NCBI GenBank assembly: GCA_033557465.1
Contig: CM066035.1
Span: 896,675,309-896,739,308 of the forward strand
Direction: 5' to 3'
Source: Ichthyophis bannanicus
Lineage: Eukaryota > Chordata > Amphibia > Gymnophiona > Ichthyophiidae
DNA length: 64,000 nucleotides
In this document: piece by piece, positions 1-10,885 of the stretch
Position numbering within the stretch: the first letter of the stretch is position 1
How the letters are laid out: each line of letters opens with the position of its first letter
Position numbers and translations under genes: made by a program
Notes under the pieces: model-generated
Databases searched by the model: none
The model's input: only the letters and a program-made list of their open reading frames with translations
What the model was told of the DNA's origin: nothing

Positions 1-745
1 ATGAGAAATGGTGGAGGAGAGAGTCAAGGGATCAATATTATGAAGGTTTCTAAATAGGTCGGAGAAGACAGGACGGGGTTGAGATGGCGGAAGCTGAAGA
101 TTAAAGTTTAAAAGGTGATGGTCAGATGAGGGAAGGATTGAGTTACGGAAGTTAGAGGGAGAGGAATTAGAGAAGAGTATCAGGTCAAGGCAGTGGCTGT
201 GCAGGCGGGTGGGGGCAGTGGAGCAAAGTTGGAGGTCAAACGAGGAGGTGAGGGTGAGGAGCTTTAAAGCATGGGGATCATAGGGGTTATCGACGTGAAT
301 GTTAAAATCGCCAAGAATAAGAGTGGGAGAAGAGGGATCCAGAAAGACGGAAAGCCAGGAGTCGAAGTTTGTAAGGAAGGTGGATGCGGATTTGTCGGGT
401 GGGCGATAGATAAGAGCTACTCGGAGGGGAAGTGGTGTGAAGAGGCGAATGGAGTGGACTTCAAAAGAGAGGGAGGTGTGTGACTGAGGCAGCGGGAGGG
501 GTTGGAATTGGCAAGAGGGAGAAAGTAGAAGCCCAACACCACCACCGTGGTCAGTGGATCCAAGGTGTATGGGAGAACTGGTAGCCCCCGTGGCAGAGAG
601 CAGCAGTGGATGTGGTATCATCTGGGAGGAGCCAGGTTTCAGTTAGGGCAAGAAGATGTAGCACATTAGAGATAAAGAGATCATGAGTAAAAGCAAGTTT
701 ATCAGAGACTGAGCGTGCGTTCTATAAGGCACATGAGAACGGGAG
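1..745 (-). mobile_element. L2/CR1-group LINE, apurinic endonuclease fragment
   Basis: Reading the minus strand gives the N-terminal endonuclease of a non-LTR retrotransposon. Near 720-550 it reads ALYNARSVSDKLAF followed by LALTETWL, the usual first metal-binding Glu block. Near 330-270 it reads LILGDFNIHVDNP, the second catalytic block, and near 120 SSDHHLL, the last His block. These three blocks in this order are established for the AP endonuclease of L2/CR1-group LINEs, which nicks the genomic target. The frame is not continuous: an in-frame stop follows the first block near 560 and at least one shift is needed between blocks, so this is a dead copy. The rest of the element lies to the left of the window. 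The clade is uncertain. Confidence 0.7.
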
Positions 746-784
746 AGTGGAGGGGAAAGGAGAGGGATATGGATGAAGCTGGAC

Positions 785-985
785 AGGTTACGTGAGGATT
801 TCTTTTCAGGGTAAGACAGCGGTCTAGGGAGGCCATTACGTGAGGATCTATTTCCAGAGTAAAACAGAGATCTAGAGGAGCCAGGGTAAGGGTGGATGAG
901 GCACATGAGGGAGGGGGAGTGAAAGGGGAATGAAGGGGGATGTTGATGATATTAGGTTACGTGAGGATCTCTTCTTAGAGTGAGA
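785..985. repeat. imperfect dispersed tandem motif beside the LINE
   Basis: The motif acgtgaggat, followed by a t-rich run and then gagtgagacag or gtaagacag, occurs three times, starting near 790, 838 and 959. Spacing is uneven (48 and 121 bases). It may be part of the 5' untranslated region of the minus-strand LINE, where short repeats are common. A short (ac)n run follows at about 990-1003. Confidence 0.4.
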
Positions 986-1029
986 CAGAACACACACACA
1001 CATTCCCACCTCCCTGGTCCAGGGAAATT

Positions 1030-2040
1030 TCCTGTAGAAACTTAAGAAGTCCGAAGTAGCGCTGCCTGCTGTAATAATTTTGTTTAGGGAAAAAAAGGAG
1101 GGGGTGGAGGGGCATTTGAAAGGACCTAAGGCTGGCTGGCTGTCTTCCAGGATGGCTGGATTTTAGTTCATTTTAAGTTCTTTCTAGCTTGGAGGTCTGT
1201 AGGATTGCATCAATCCATTTGGCCAATTCCATTTTTGCCACCTGGAGCCAAGAGATATTGGAACCAAATTGAGCTTGTACATCCAGTAGAATTTACTTTG
1301 GATGGATTTTGATCTTCTTATTGTAAGGAACCTGATTAAAGTTGAAGAGTTTTGTTTTGATTATGTTGTATTAGTGCACATCCTGAAAGACGGTTGATCA
1401 AATGTATTAATGAATGTGAAGGCCATTTTCCCATTCTCATTTATCTATGCTATTCACCAACTCCTTCATTGGATTAGACGCTTTTCATTGAGAGAGAAGA
1501 TAAATTTTCTGCCTTTTATGAATTATGGGGGACATATTCAGTGGGTGGCGGCAGCTAGGCCAAACTTGCACTAAATTGATGGACTTCCTTTTGAGATCCT
1601 TTCTGTCAATTCTAAATGAAATTGCCTAAAATGATTGAGTCGCTTTCCACTGCAGCTTTTCCTGCTGCCTTTAAATATGATTTGTGATCACATTACTCCT
1701 CAAGAAACCTCTGTACCTTATCTAGCTTTGCTAATTATAGTCCTGTCTCCCTCCTTTCTTTTCCTTTCAGAGTACTGTAACATGCCATTCATTTTTGCTT
1801 CCTCGACTGGCTTGCATCTCAAGCCATTCTGCATCCATTCCATTTTGGCTTTCCTCCTCTTCATCCTATGGAGGCAGCCATGCCAAAGTCTCCAGCAGCC
1901 TCTTCATGGCCAAGAGTCTTTACTCAATTCTATCTTCTTTTGACCTGCCTGTTGCTTTTTGGCATCATTGATCTTGTCTACTCCTTTACACTTGTCCTCA
2001 CTTAGGAAAGAATTCAGAAATCCATCTTGGTTTCCTTATT
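1030..2040. other. no recognisable feature
   Basis: About 1 kb of AT-rich sequence. I see no credible reading frame, no terminal repeats and no motif that I recognise. It separates the first LINE from the tip of DIRS element B and may be unique or old decayed sequence. Confidence 0.4.
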
Positions 2041-2041
2041 G

Positions 2042-2585
2042 TCCCTCCAGTCCAGTCCTGCACCTCTGGGTAGTGTACCTCTTTCAGAAGCTTGGAGACT
2101 AAGCATGTCATCTTTTGATGACACTCATCTACTTATACAGCTGGCACTGCCTACCAGCCCCAGTAACCTACTGACAAAGCAGACTCACAGGAGAAACAAA
2201 TAAGTAGTTAATAATAACAATCAACGCTATACAAGCCCACTTACTAGTCCCCCTCACCTGGGAAGGAATCCCCCATTCCCCCCAATATGGGGAGGCTTAC
2301 TTGTGAAACGCTGGCCCTGTCCAACCAGATGCAGCGTGAGACCAGCAGCTTCCCCGGTCCCTTTGACTAAATGACTGCACTCTACGGAGTTTCCAGACCC
2401 CTACCACGAAACATCGCAGCAGAGTTCTAGGACAGACATGCCTTCTAACCACCTTAGCAACCAACAAGGGTCGGATCCGGGACTGGAGTTCCTCAAGGAA
2501 CAACAATTAGCAGGTAAGTCTAATTTCTCTTTCCTTATCATCCCTCCAGTCCAGTCCCACACCTCTGGGATGTAACAGAGCAGTT
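2042..2585 (-). repeat. right terminal repeat and internal complementary region of DIRS B
   Basis: The block tccctccagtccagtcc occurs at 2042 and again at about 2544, just after ggtaagtctaatttctct at 2516. In DIRS elements the internal complementary region holds the two element tips joined head to tail, and this second copy fits that role. The same terminal block, followed by agcatgtcatctttt and gatgacact, recurs at 62305, so at least two elements of this family lie in the window. Between the two copies (2190-2500) I see no coding sequence. Confidence 0.6.
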
Positions 2586-2588
2586 AAC

Positions 2589-3704
2589 CTAATGGGAGGA
2601 ACCTGCCATACCGGCCTGAAGTACTGCCACTCTGAACCAAGCATCCCACAAAGCCTGTAAATCCAGGCGATAGTGCTTAACTAAGGTATTATAGGAAGAC
2701 CAGGTTGCTGCTTTACAGATTTCTGCCGGTGGCACCCAACTATACTCTGCCCATAAAGACGCTTGGGCTCTAGTGGAGTGTGCCCGCAAATTAACTGGCA
2801 CTACTCTCCCTTCACCAGGTAGGCTGAGGCAATAACCTCCCTAATCCACCTGGAAATTGAAGCATTAGCGGCTGCTCCTTTCTGTGAACCCCCAAACAGA
2901 ACAGACAGGCATTCCGATCTCCAAAAGGCTGCCGTCTGCTTCAAATAATGCCTCAGAAACCGTTTAACATCCAACCAGCGCAACTCTGAGCACAAAGGAT
3001 CCATCTCCGAAACCGAAAGGACTGGTAAGGAAACCGGCTGATTCACATGGAAGGCCGAAATCACTTTCGGGAAGGAGGGTACTGGCCAAAGGACCACCTT
3101 CTCCCTGGAGAAAACACCAGCTACAGCTCCTTGCAGGACAGAGCCTGAATCTCTGAAATCCTGCGTGCCAAACTAATGGCTACGAGGAAAACCGCTTTCA
3201 AAGTCAAATCCTTCAATGAGCACCGACTCAAAGGCTCCTTGACACCAAACTGAGATCCCAGGGTGGCACCACCTTTCTCCGTGGAGGACAGAGGCACCCC
3301 ACTGCCCTCAGGAACCTCAGCACATCAGGATATGAGCCCAACGCCACCCCTTGCACCTTACCCTGGTAACAGGAGAGCGCCGCCAACTGTACCTTTAGGG
3401 AACTAGCCGCCAGGCCCTTGTCAAACCCGGACTGCAAAAAGGCTAAAATGTTGGGAACAAAAGCAGAAGATGGGCTCGTCTGCCTATTCTTGCACCACTA
3501 CTCAAATATATGCCATACCCTGATGAATGCCAAAGAGGTCGATCTCTTCCGTGCCTTCAGCAGGGTCGCAGTCACTGGCCTAGAGTAGCCTTTCCTCTTC
3601 AGCCTTGCCCTTTCAAGAGCCAAGCCATAAGCGAGAATCGATCCACCTGAGGCATGCTGACTGGCCCCTGCATCAATAGAGCCTCTCGACCTGGCAGACG
3701 ACAT
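2589..3704 (-). pseudogene. tyrosine recombinase of DIRS B, broken
   Basis: This is the recombinase that would insert the circular DNA copy of the element. The N-terminal part (3704-3480) reads KRKGYSRPVTATLLKARK and is followed by helical core-binding sequence. The first catalytic Arg block is clear near 3165-3130 as ARRISEIQAL. The His-x-x-Arg box appears as RAHSTR near 2775, and the end carries AATWSSYNTLVKHYRLD near 2690, where the Tyr of HYRLD is the expected nucleophile. Several stops and frame changes divide it (near 3480, 3120 and 2800), so it cannot be translated whole. It follows the RNase H region directly and precedes the right end, as in other DIRS elements. Confidence 0.8.
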
Positions 3705-3740
3705 GGCTGATCCACCAGCAGTCGTACTAGATCAGCATAC

Positions 3741-4056
3741 CATGGGCGCCTTGGCTAGTCTGGGGCAATCAAGATGACGGACTTCCGGTGAGCTTCGATC
3801 CTCTGTATCATCTGACCTATGAGCGCCCATGGTGGGAACACATAGAGAAGCACCTCTTCGGGCCACCTTTGCAAAAGGGCGTCCAGCCCCTCCGACATTT
3901 GTTTCTTCCTTCTGCTGAATAACCAGCTTGCCTTAGCAGACTGAAAGGTCACCATCAGATCCATAGCCAGCGTGACCCAACGATGAGTCACCTGCTCGAA
4001 AACCTCCTGGTTGAGATACCACTCGCCAGGATCCACGTGCATTCAGCTCAGATAAT
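3741..4056 (-). pseudogene. RNase H C-terminal part of DIRS B (distal to the L1)
   Basis: The minus strand from 4056 reads ADYLS, a stop, then MHVDPGEWYLNQEVFEQ, and ends with EEVLLYVFPPWALIGQM and VILIAPD. The matching part of element C reads ADRLSR, EWSLHVDQ, LYAFPPIPLIPK and MILIAPHW, so the identity of this segment is secure. It is the tail of the RT-RNase H polyprotein, where the last catalytic Asp sits in the AD pair. Its upstream part lies at 10083-10885, on the far side of the L1. Confidence 0.75.
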
Positions 4057-4073
4057 CTGCCATCACATTGTTG
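4057..4073. repeat. target-site duplication of the L1, left copy
   Basis: The 17 bases ctgccatcacattgttg are repeated perfectly at 10066-10082. They bracket the L1 body and lie in the DIRS B RNase H sequence. A duplication of this length fits target-primed reverse transcription. Confidence 0.9.
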
Positions 4074-4379
4074 TTTTTTTTGTATTGAAGTTTTTATTGA
4101 TAACATTCCAAACACATTCAGTAACAAAGATTCATATCACTCGAACATCTAAACACCGGAGTCACCCCAACCTGGCTTCCGGCTCCAATATCAACCCCCC
4201 ACATGTAATATCAACGTTTCCTGACCCGAGCCTACAGGTTAGCATCATAACAACTGTTCTCATGCTTAGAACCCCAACACCCAGTGTTACGACTATGCAA
4301 GTTATCATTAACATTTTAGTTTACCATTTCCCCCTCCCCAATAAACCCATTCATACCCACGCCAACAGGGCTTCGCCCA

Positions 4380-4740
4380 CCAGAACCACTATCCAACCCT
4401 GCCGCCTTCTGTCCCCCCCACTGATCACCCTTCCCTCCCCCCCTCCCCCCCCACCTACTCCCCCCTCCCCGCCACCCTTCATCCCTGCCCCCCCCTCTAT
4501 TCTGCTTGCCCCCTCCTTCCATACCGCTTTACACCCCCCCACTCCCCCCATAACAGAGATCCACCTCCCCAATCTAGAATCCCCCCTCTATACCCCCCTC
4601 TCCCACCCCCCCCCACCGCCCATCCCCCCTCCCCCCTTTCCCCTGCTGACCCACTACGTCCCCCTACACATTACCCCTGCCCCCCCAACCCTAGAACACC
4701 CCCCAGGACCCCCCATTGTTCCTCATATCTGGCTGAAGTC
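4380..4740 (-). other. G-rich 3' untranslated region of the L1
   Basis: On the plus strand this is a run of C-tracts of three to ten bases, so the L1 RNA strand is G-rich with many runs of at least three G. G-rich, potentially quadruplex-forming 3' ends are known for L1 elements of several vertebrates. A similar tract lies between ORF1 and ORF2 at about 8460-8790. Long readings without stops in this region are artefacts of composition. Confidence 0.6.
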
Positions 4741-7700
4741 TGCCTACGAGCCGCCGTCAATTTTTCCATCAGCACCGTGCGCCGAACGCGTTGTTCAAAG
4801 AGCTCCAACCCGGGGACCCCATTCTGTCGCCACGCTGCGGCAATTTCACAGCGAGCCGCACTCAAACAAGCCATCACCATCTTACCTCCCCTATTCCCTT
4901 GCCCCTCCTCCCAGAGATTCAACAAACACACGGTAGGGGCCAACGGAACCTCGACCCCTAACTTCAGGAGTATCCAACCGACTATCCTCCCCCAATACTC
5001 TTGTACCTTCTGACAACTCCACCACACATGCCAAAAAGTCCCAACTTCACCACATCCCCTCCAGCATAGAGGCGACACCCCCACATACATTCTGTGCAGA
5101 CGACTAGGGATGTAATACCATCGCAGCAGCACCTTATAACTATTCTCCTTAGCCCCACTGGACATAAGCCCCTCCTAATCTGATCCCACACCCTCTTCCA
5201 CTCCACAGCCGAGACCGACCGTCCAATATCCGCCTCCCACTCCTTCATATACCTATGTTGCCCCCCTACCTTCTCGCGGGCCACCTGGTACAACCCTGAT
5301 ATCATCCCTTTCGCACCCCTCCTCCCAAACCATATTGATTCCAGACCGGTAAGCTCCCTACCCCCCTCCTCCTTCCCCACTACCTTCCCTATAAATGAGC
5401 GAACCTGCATATATGCATACCTATCCTTATCGTCCAACCGATACTCTGCCCTGATCATGTCAAAGCTCTTCATTTCTCCCTCCTCCAAGCATTGGTAGCT
5501 GCATAATAGGCCTTTCTTTGTCCATTCATCAAATCTCCCCCCTTCCCACCCTGGCTTAAACTCCCGAGCCCCCCTCCAAGGAGTCAGCAAGGAATAACCC
5601 CCCCTCCGTGACCCACTCTCCGTGCCCCTCACGCTATCCCATATCCGGGCCCCTTGACACATCGCTGGGGAACCGCTCCCCAAAGCCCTCCTCCCCTCGG
5701 CATCCGCCCACAGCCAGGCCGTCAAGTGACCCCCCTTGACTCTCCCCCGCTCTAAGGACACCCACGGCCTTTCCTCCCCCCCCTCTCGCCAGTGCATAAC
5801 ATGCACCAACTGTGCCGCTCGGTAATACGCCCGCAAGTTCGGCACCCCCCACCCCCCCGCCACCGGAGGGGCATACATCACTTCCCGCGCCACCCGAGGT
5901 GGCTTCCTTTTCCAGATATACTGGAATACTCGCCTCTGCAGCCCACGCATCGCCCCATCCGGTATCGCTACCGGCAAAGCCTGAAACCCATACAGTAACC
6001 GGGGCAGAATATTCATTTTAAGAGCTGCGATCCGCCCAATCCAGGATATTTCTAATCCCATCCACCCTTCTAAATCTCTCCCAATTTTTTGGAACAAACT
6101 TGGATAATTAGCCTGATAGAGAGTCTCGTAGCGATCGGTAATGCGAACCCCCAAATACCCCAGAGATCCACTAACCCATCGCAGAGGGAACTGGCGCTGC
6201 AGTTTCTCCTCCACTTCATCTGGCAATCTCACCTTCAAAACCTCCGTCTTGTCTACATTCATTTTAAAGCCCGATACCTTTCCATATCTGTCGACCTCCT
6301 GCATCACCTCTGGAAGCGAGACAGATGGGTCCCCCAGATACAACAATATATCGTCCGCATACAAGGATATTTTATGCATTCTTCCCCCTCTGTTCAAGCC
6401 TATGATCTTTTCATTCCCCCGAATCCTTTCGGCTAGGGGCTCCACCGCTATGGCAAAGAGGAGCGGAGACAGGGGGCATCCCTGTCGAGTCCCCCTCCCC
6501 AATTTAAAATCTCGAGAGTACATCCCATTGACTTTAATTCTAGCTCTGGGCTCCCTATACAACGCCTTAATCCACCCCAAGAGATTAGAACCACACCCCA
6601 TCCGCTCCAAAACCTTCAACAAAAAGGCCCAGTGCACTCTGTCAAATGCCTTTTCAGCATCAATTGACATCAGTACCAAATCCTCCTGTCCCTCCCTCGC
6701 TTCCCAGACGACTCCAATCGCTCTCTGGATGTTATCCGCTGCTTGTCGTCCTGGTATGAAGCCCGCTTGATCACCTCCTATAAGCCCCGGCATCCACTCA
6801 GCTAACCGACCCCCCACCACTTTGGCTAACAGTTTGGTATCCACATTCAACAGGGATATCGGCCTATAGGAGCCGCATTTCCCCGGGTCCTTCCCAGGTT
6901 TTAATAGCACCGTTATCCCAGCTGTCAGCATATCCCGCGATAGCCCCCCCCCTTCTACCAGCACACCATTGAACACCCTTCGCATTATCCCTTTTACCTC
7001 CTCCCAAAAAACTTTATAGAAGAGACCTGTCAAGCCATCCAAACCTGGAGACTTCCCTCCGACCGTCCCTTTCACTGCCCGGGCTATTTCATCCTCTCTA
7101 ATCTCTGCCTCCAGGAGCTCAACCGCCTCCACTGGAAGCACTGGGAGTGTGATCCCCTCCAAATAGGCCTCTATCTTCCCCTCTGTCCCCCCATCCATCG
7201 CCCGGTACAGATCCAGGTAATAATCCCGGAATCTCTCCCGGATGGCATCTTCCTCCCAACACCGCCGCCCGTCTGCACCCTCTAAATAAGCTATAGTGGC
7301 CACCCCTTGCTTCCGCCACAGTCTCCGCGCCAACAAGCGCCTCGCCTTATCCCCAAACTCATAATGGGTCTGCCGAACCCGTTGCAGCAGAAATGCCACT
7401 TTCTCTAGCTGGAGATCTTTCAACGCGTCCCGCGCCTGTTCCAAACCCAGTCGATCCGCCTCGGTCCCGGACCCTCGAAACCGTTCCTCCTTTTCACCCA
7501 TCTCCCTCTTTAATTCGTCCTCCTTCTGTTCGCGCTCCCTCTTCTTCTGAGCCCCCCACATGATAAATCTCCCCCGTACCACCGCTTTCAGCCCCTCCCA
7601 GACCATAACCTCCCTCACCTCCCCATTATCATTAAAACCCAAGTATTCCTTAATCACCCCCCGAATATCATCCACCACTCGCCTATCTCGGAGAAGACTA

Positions 7701-8454
7701 TCATTCAATCTCCAGAAGGCTCCGCCGGACCTCCGTACATCCCGTAGAAGGATCTCCACCCCTTTATGATCTGTCCATCCCACTTGCACAACCTCCTCAC
7801 TTTTAACTGCAGGCATCCAGGTCTGATCTATTAAGAACATGTCTAACCGGCTCCAACTAACATGTGGAGCCGAATAGAAAGTGTACCCCCCCACCTGCGG
7901 GTTCATCACTCTCCACACATCCAGCAAGTTGAATCGCTTCATTAACCCCCTCAATCCCCTTCTATTCTTCCGCCCACCATCCCCCCCTTTCGGCTGCCTA
8001 TCTAACCCCGGGTCCAAGACTACATTAAAGTCCCCTCCCACGAGCACCTTCCCTCCCCCCCCGGCTTTTTCTATTAAAGTCCCCACCTCCCTCCAGAAAC
8101 CCCCCTGCTGCCCATTGGGCCCATATACAGCCACAATCACAATATCTTCCCCCCCAGCTTCCCTATGATCCCCACCACTCTCCCCTCCTGGTCTTTAAAG
8201 GAGCACCCCACCTGGATCCCACACCCCCCCCTAAGCATAATCCCCACCCCACCTTTCCGCCCCCCCTCCTTATTGCAGGAGTAGTATTGGTCAGGAAATT
8301 GGCGGTGCTTCATCCGTCCAACATCCCGGGCTCGGAGATGAGTCTCCTGCAGGAGGACCACATCCCACTTATTCCTCTCCACTTCCCGGAACAGCATCCC
8401 TCTTTTGTTGGGCGTGTTCAGACCACGGACATTGATGGTGCCTAAGCGTATCAT
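4671..8454 (-). pseudogene. L1 ORF2: endonuclease-reverse transcriptase, two frameshifts
   Basis: Starts with ATG at 8454 (MIRLGTINVRGLNT). The endonuclease shows LLQETHL, LVGGDFNVVLDP and WTDHKGVEI. The RT shows FIPGRQAADNIQ, SIDAEKAFDRVHW, RGTRQGCPLSPLLF and the catalytic YADDILLY. The C-terminal knuckle is C-x3-C-x7-H-x4-C (CWRGC, then H, then C) near 5075-5020. The protein nicks target DNA and copies the L1 RNA onto it. Two frame disruptions break it: one at a run of seven G near 8148-8154, where the reading stops at 8137 and resumes in the next frame, and one near 5165. Apart from these the frame is open for over 1,000 codons, and all catalytic blocks are intact. It ends at about 4671. 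Confidence 0.9.
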
Positions 8455-8910
8455 CCCTCAGCCTCCCCCTTCTTCCCCACACTTACCCAGTTGGTGTTCT
8501 TTCCCCCCCCCTCCTCCCCTCCCATCCCCCCTCCCATCCCCTCCTTTCCCCCCCCGCCCCCTTTCTATCCAGCCCACTCATCCCAATCTTCCCTTCCTCC
8601 CAGTCCTGATGTCCAATCCCACCACTTTAACCCCCTCCCCTGCCCCCTCCACATTCCCGCTCCCTCTCCCCCCCTGCTTAACTCCACCTCGTTATCTATA
8701 CCCTTCCCCCCTGAACACCCTGAACCCCTGCCTCGCCTGTGTTCCCCCTACCCTCCCCTCTTCCCACCTCCCTGGTTCCCCCCCTCCTTAGCATGCCCTA
8801 CATGTCCAGTGTCCAGATACCAAGGGCTCCAGAGCTCTACCGCTCTTCACCTGAGTCCTGCCAACATCCTGGCCAGTACCGCAGTGCTCCCGGTTCACAA
8901 CACCGTCTCG

Positions 8911-9936
8911 TCAGATGTCATCTGCCGTTCCTTCGACAGCCGCTTCAAACGCTTCCCTTGCTCCCCCACTCGTTGCCACTGAGAGCTGGCTTGCAACCGT
9001 TGTTTTCCTTTCCCCACGCCGGGCTTGTGTTGCGTTTCGCCGGGTCCCACCGCCGGCAGGCCTTCGCATCCCGCTGCTCTTAACACCTCCCAGGCCTCCC
9101 TCCGCTGTTTTAACTTTACGGTTCAGACCATTAATGGAGATCAGCACCCCGAACGGGAACAGCCAGCGGTACCGGTATTGTTTCTCCCTCAAGTAGGCAG
9201 TCACAGTTTTCATTGCTCTTCGCCGCTCCAGAGTCCCCTTCGAGAGGTCATTAAACAGTTCAATCTCAGCGCCCTCCCAGGCCACTCTCCCAAATTTCCG
9301 AGCCACACTGAGAACTTGTTCTTTCAGAGGGAAGCTACTCAGACAGGCTATTATGTCCCTGGACTGCTTCTCTTTCCGGGGCCCCAGACTCCGATGTGCC
9401 CGCTCCACACTGATTTGCTCTGGAGGGTGTCCTGACACTTCCCCCAATTGAAGTACATGGCTACAGATTCGCCGGACCAGTCCCACACAGTCCTTGGGGT
9501 CCATCTCCTCCGGGACCCCTCTGATCCTTAAATTGTTCCTCCGGGCCCTGTCCTCCATCTCTTCAATTTTCTCCTGCACTGCCTCTTGCTGGGCCTGCAG
9601 TGAGCTTTGCATAACCCCTAGGCCGCGCAGTTCCCCCTCACAGTCTTGCACGTGGGTTTCCAACTCTTCTACTCGTCCTCCAAGGCTGCACAGCTCCTGT
9701 TGTATTGCCTGGAGCGTTGCCCTCATCTCCTTCCTCATCGCCTTTATCTCTCCCTTCATGTCCGATTTGAACTCCTGCAGCCATCTCCGCAGGGGCACAT
9801 CTTCCTCCCCCTCCACATCCGTGGCATCATCCTCCTCCGAGGCGCCTCCGCTGGCCGCCTCCTTTGCCGCCGCTGCCATCAGCTCTTTCCGGACGTAAGG
9901 AGATTGAAACCCCGCCAGTTTCGCCCGTGCTGCCAT
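8911..9936 (-). CDS. L1 ORF1: coiled-coil RNA-binding protein
   Basis: An open frame runs to 8911. The open reading extends up to 9966, but that codon is GTG. The first ATG, read as MAARAKLAGF, is at 9936 and is the likelier start (about 341 residues). An acidic N-terminus (EEDDATDVEGEED) is followed by a long Glu/Lys/Gln-rich coiled coil, roughly residues 60-150, then ARRNNLRIRGVPE. That last block marks the start of the RRM-like domain of L1 ORF1 proteins, which trimerise and coat the L1 RNA. A basic tail (GGTRRNATQARRGERK) follows. The length suits the family, and no stop interrupts it. ORF2 begins 457 bases downstream. Confidence 0.88.
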   Translation of the reverse strand: MAARAKLAGFQSPYVRKELMAAAAKEAASGGASEEDDATDVEGEEDVPLRRWLQEFKSDMKGEIKAMRKEMRATLQAIQQELCSLGGRVEELETHVQDCEGELRGLGVMQSSLQAQQEAVQEKIEEMEDRARRNNLRIRGVPEEMDPKDCVGLVRRICSHVLQLGEVSGHPPEQISVERAHRSLGPRKEKQSRDIIACLSSFPLKEQVLSVARKFGRVAWEGAEIELFNDLSKGTLERRRAMKTVTAYLREKQYRYRWLFPFGVLISINGLNRKVKTAEGGLGGVKSSGMRRPAGGGTRRNATQARRGERKTTVASQLSVATSGGAREAFEAAVEGTADDI

Positions 9937-10065
9937 CCCTGATTGAGATTCCAGCAGATTTTCCACTTTTATTTATGCGGTCCCACCGTTTATTGCACTG
10001 CACTTGGGATTCGAACGGAGCTCGGCGTTCAAGCTGCCATGAGCTCCGTGACGTCACCGGAAGTC

Positions 10066-10082
10066 CTGCCATCACATTGTTG
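10066..10082. repeat. target-site duplication of the L1, right copy
   Basis: Identical to 4057-4073. Minus-strand RNase H sequence reads into it from the right (VSSVNNVMA) and out of the left copy (ADYLS), which confirms that the L1 split one gene. Confidence 0.9.
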
Positions 10083-10885
10083 ACACTTGAGACATGTGCC
10101 GCTGAAAAGGCCTGGAGGTGACCTTCCACCCACTCAAACAGGGCCTGTGCTGCCCTGGCGATTGATGTAGGACACTGTGGTTGCATTGTCCGAGAGTACC
10201 CAGACCGCCTGCCCTTCAGCCAAGGGCTGAAAGCCTGAAGTGCCAGGAGCACTGCCCGCATTTCCAGTCTGTTGATGGACCAGTGGGCCTCCTGTGGCCC
10301 CCACTGCCCCTGCACAATGCGACCCTGGCAGTGGGCCCCAAACCAGCCAGGCTGGCATCTGTCATCAGCAGGACCCAAGCCGGTGCCTCGAGGTGCGTGC
10401 CCCCCTCCAGCATCCCCGGATGCAGCCATCACTTCAGCGCCACCTTTACATGCCGTGGGCACCAGAGACAAGTAGATAAGGGCTGGTTCTGTTGGGACCA
10501 CTGGCGTAGAAGCACTCCCTGCAGAGGCCGCATGTGTGCTTTCGCCCACAGAACCAACTCGATCGTGGCTGCTATGGTTTCTAGGACCTGCAGATAGTGC
10601 CAGGCCGATGGCCGGACTCTGCAAATGCTGTTGCACTAGCCGATGCAGCCCCTGGCCGCGCTGTGCTGGCAGAAACACCTTCCCCACTTTGATGTTGAAG
10701 TGCGCCCCCAAATATTCCAGCTCCTGAGACGGCACCAACCGGCTCTTGGCCCAGTTAATCACCCATCCCAGACTTTCGAAGAGCTGCACCACCTTATTTG
10801 TGACCAATATGCTTTCGTTTCTGGACTTTGCCCTGATCAGCCAGTCATCAAGGCCGACTTGCACGTCCCCATCAGGCCGGAGCAC
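10083..10885 (-). pseudogene. RT C-terminus and RNase H N-terminus of DIRS B
   Basis: The minus strand reads LDDWLIRAKSRNESIL, which carries the LDD form of the RT catalytic box, then ESLGWVINWAKSRLVPSQ and LEYLGAHFN. These match the RT C-terminus of element C (YLGLIINIPKSNLTPTQSL, FIGTLLD). RNase H follows in a second frame, with VLSDNATTVSYINRQGS near 10200-10150 carrying one catalytic Asp, and with INRLEMRAVLLAL near 10275 carrying the Glu. The frames alternate, so it is a pseudogene. The L1 target site cuts it at 10082. Confidence 0.75.

Larger units (their letters stand above)
4074..10065 (-). mobile_element. near full-length L1-clade LINE
   Basis: About 6.0 kb, minus strand, flanked by a perfect 17-bp target duplication. 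From its 5' end (10065) it has a short leader, ORF1 (9936-8911), a C-rich spacer (as read on plus), ORF2 (8454 to about 4671) and a 3' untranslated region that ends in a short A-run at 4074-4080. ORF1 with a coiled coil and ORF2 with endonuclease, RT and a C-terminal Cys-His knuckle are the L1 plan. The length shows that 5' truncation did not happen. Only two frame disruptions were found in ORF2, so the insertion is fairly young compared with the DIRS host. Confidence 0.92.

Noticed and set aside
3983..4936. A 317-codon Pro-rich plus-strand reading
   Set aside because: It lies opposite the G-rich L1 3' end and C-rich composition removes stops. The real gene is the L1 on the minus strand.
8405..9435. 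Several Pro/Ser-rich plus-strand readings
   Set aside because: They are shadows of L1 ORF1 and of the spacer between the ORFs on the minus strand.
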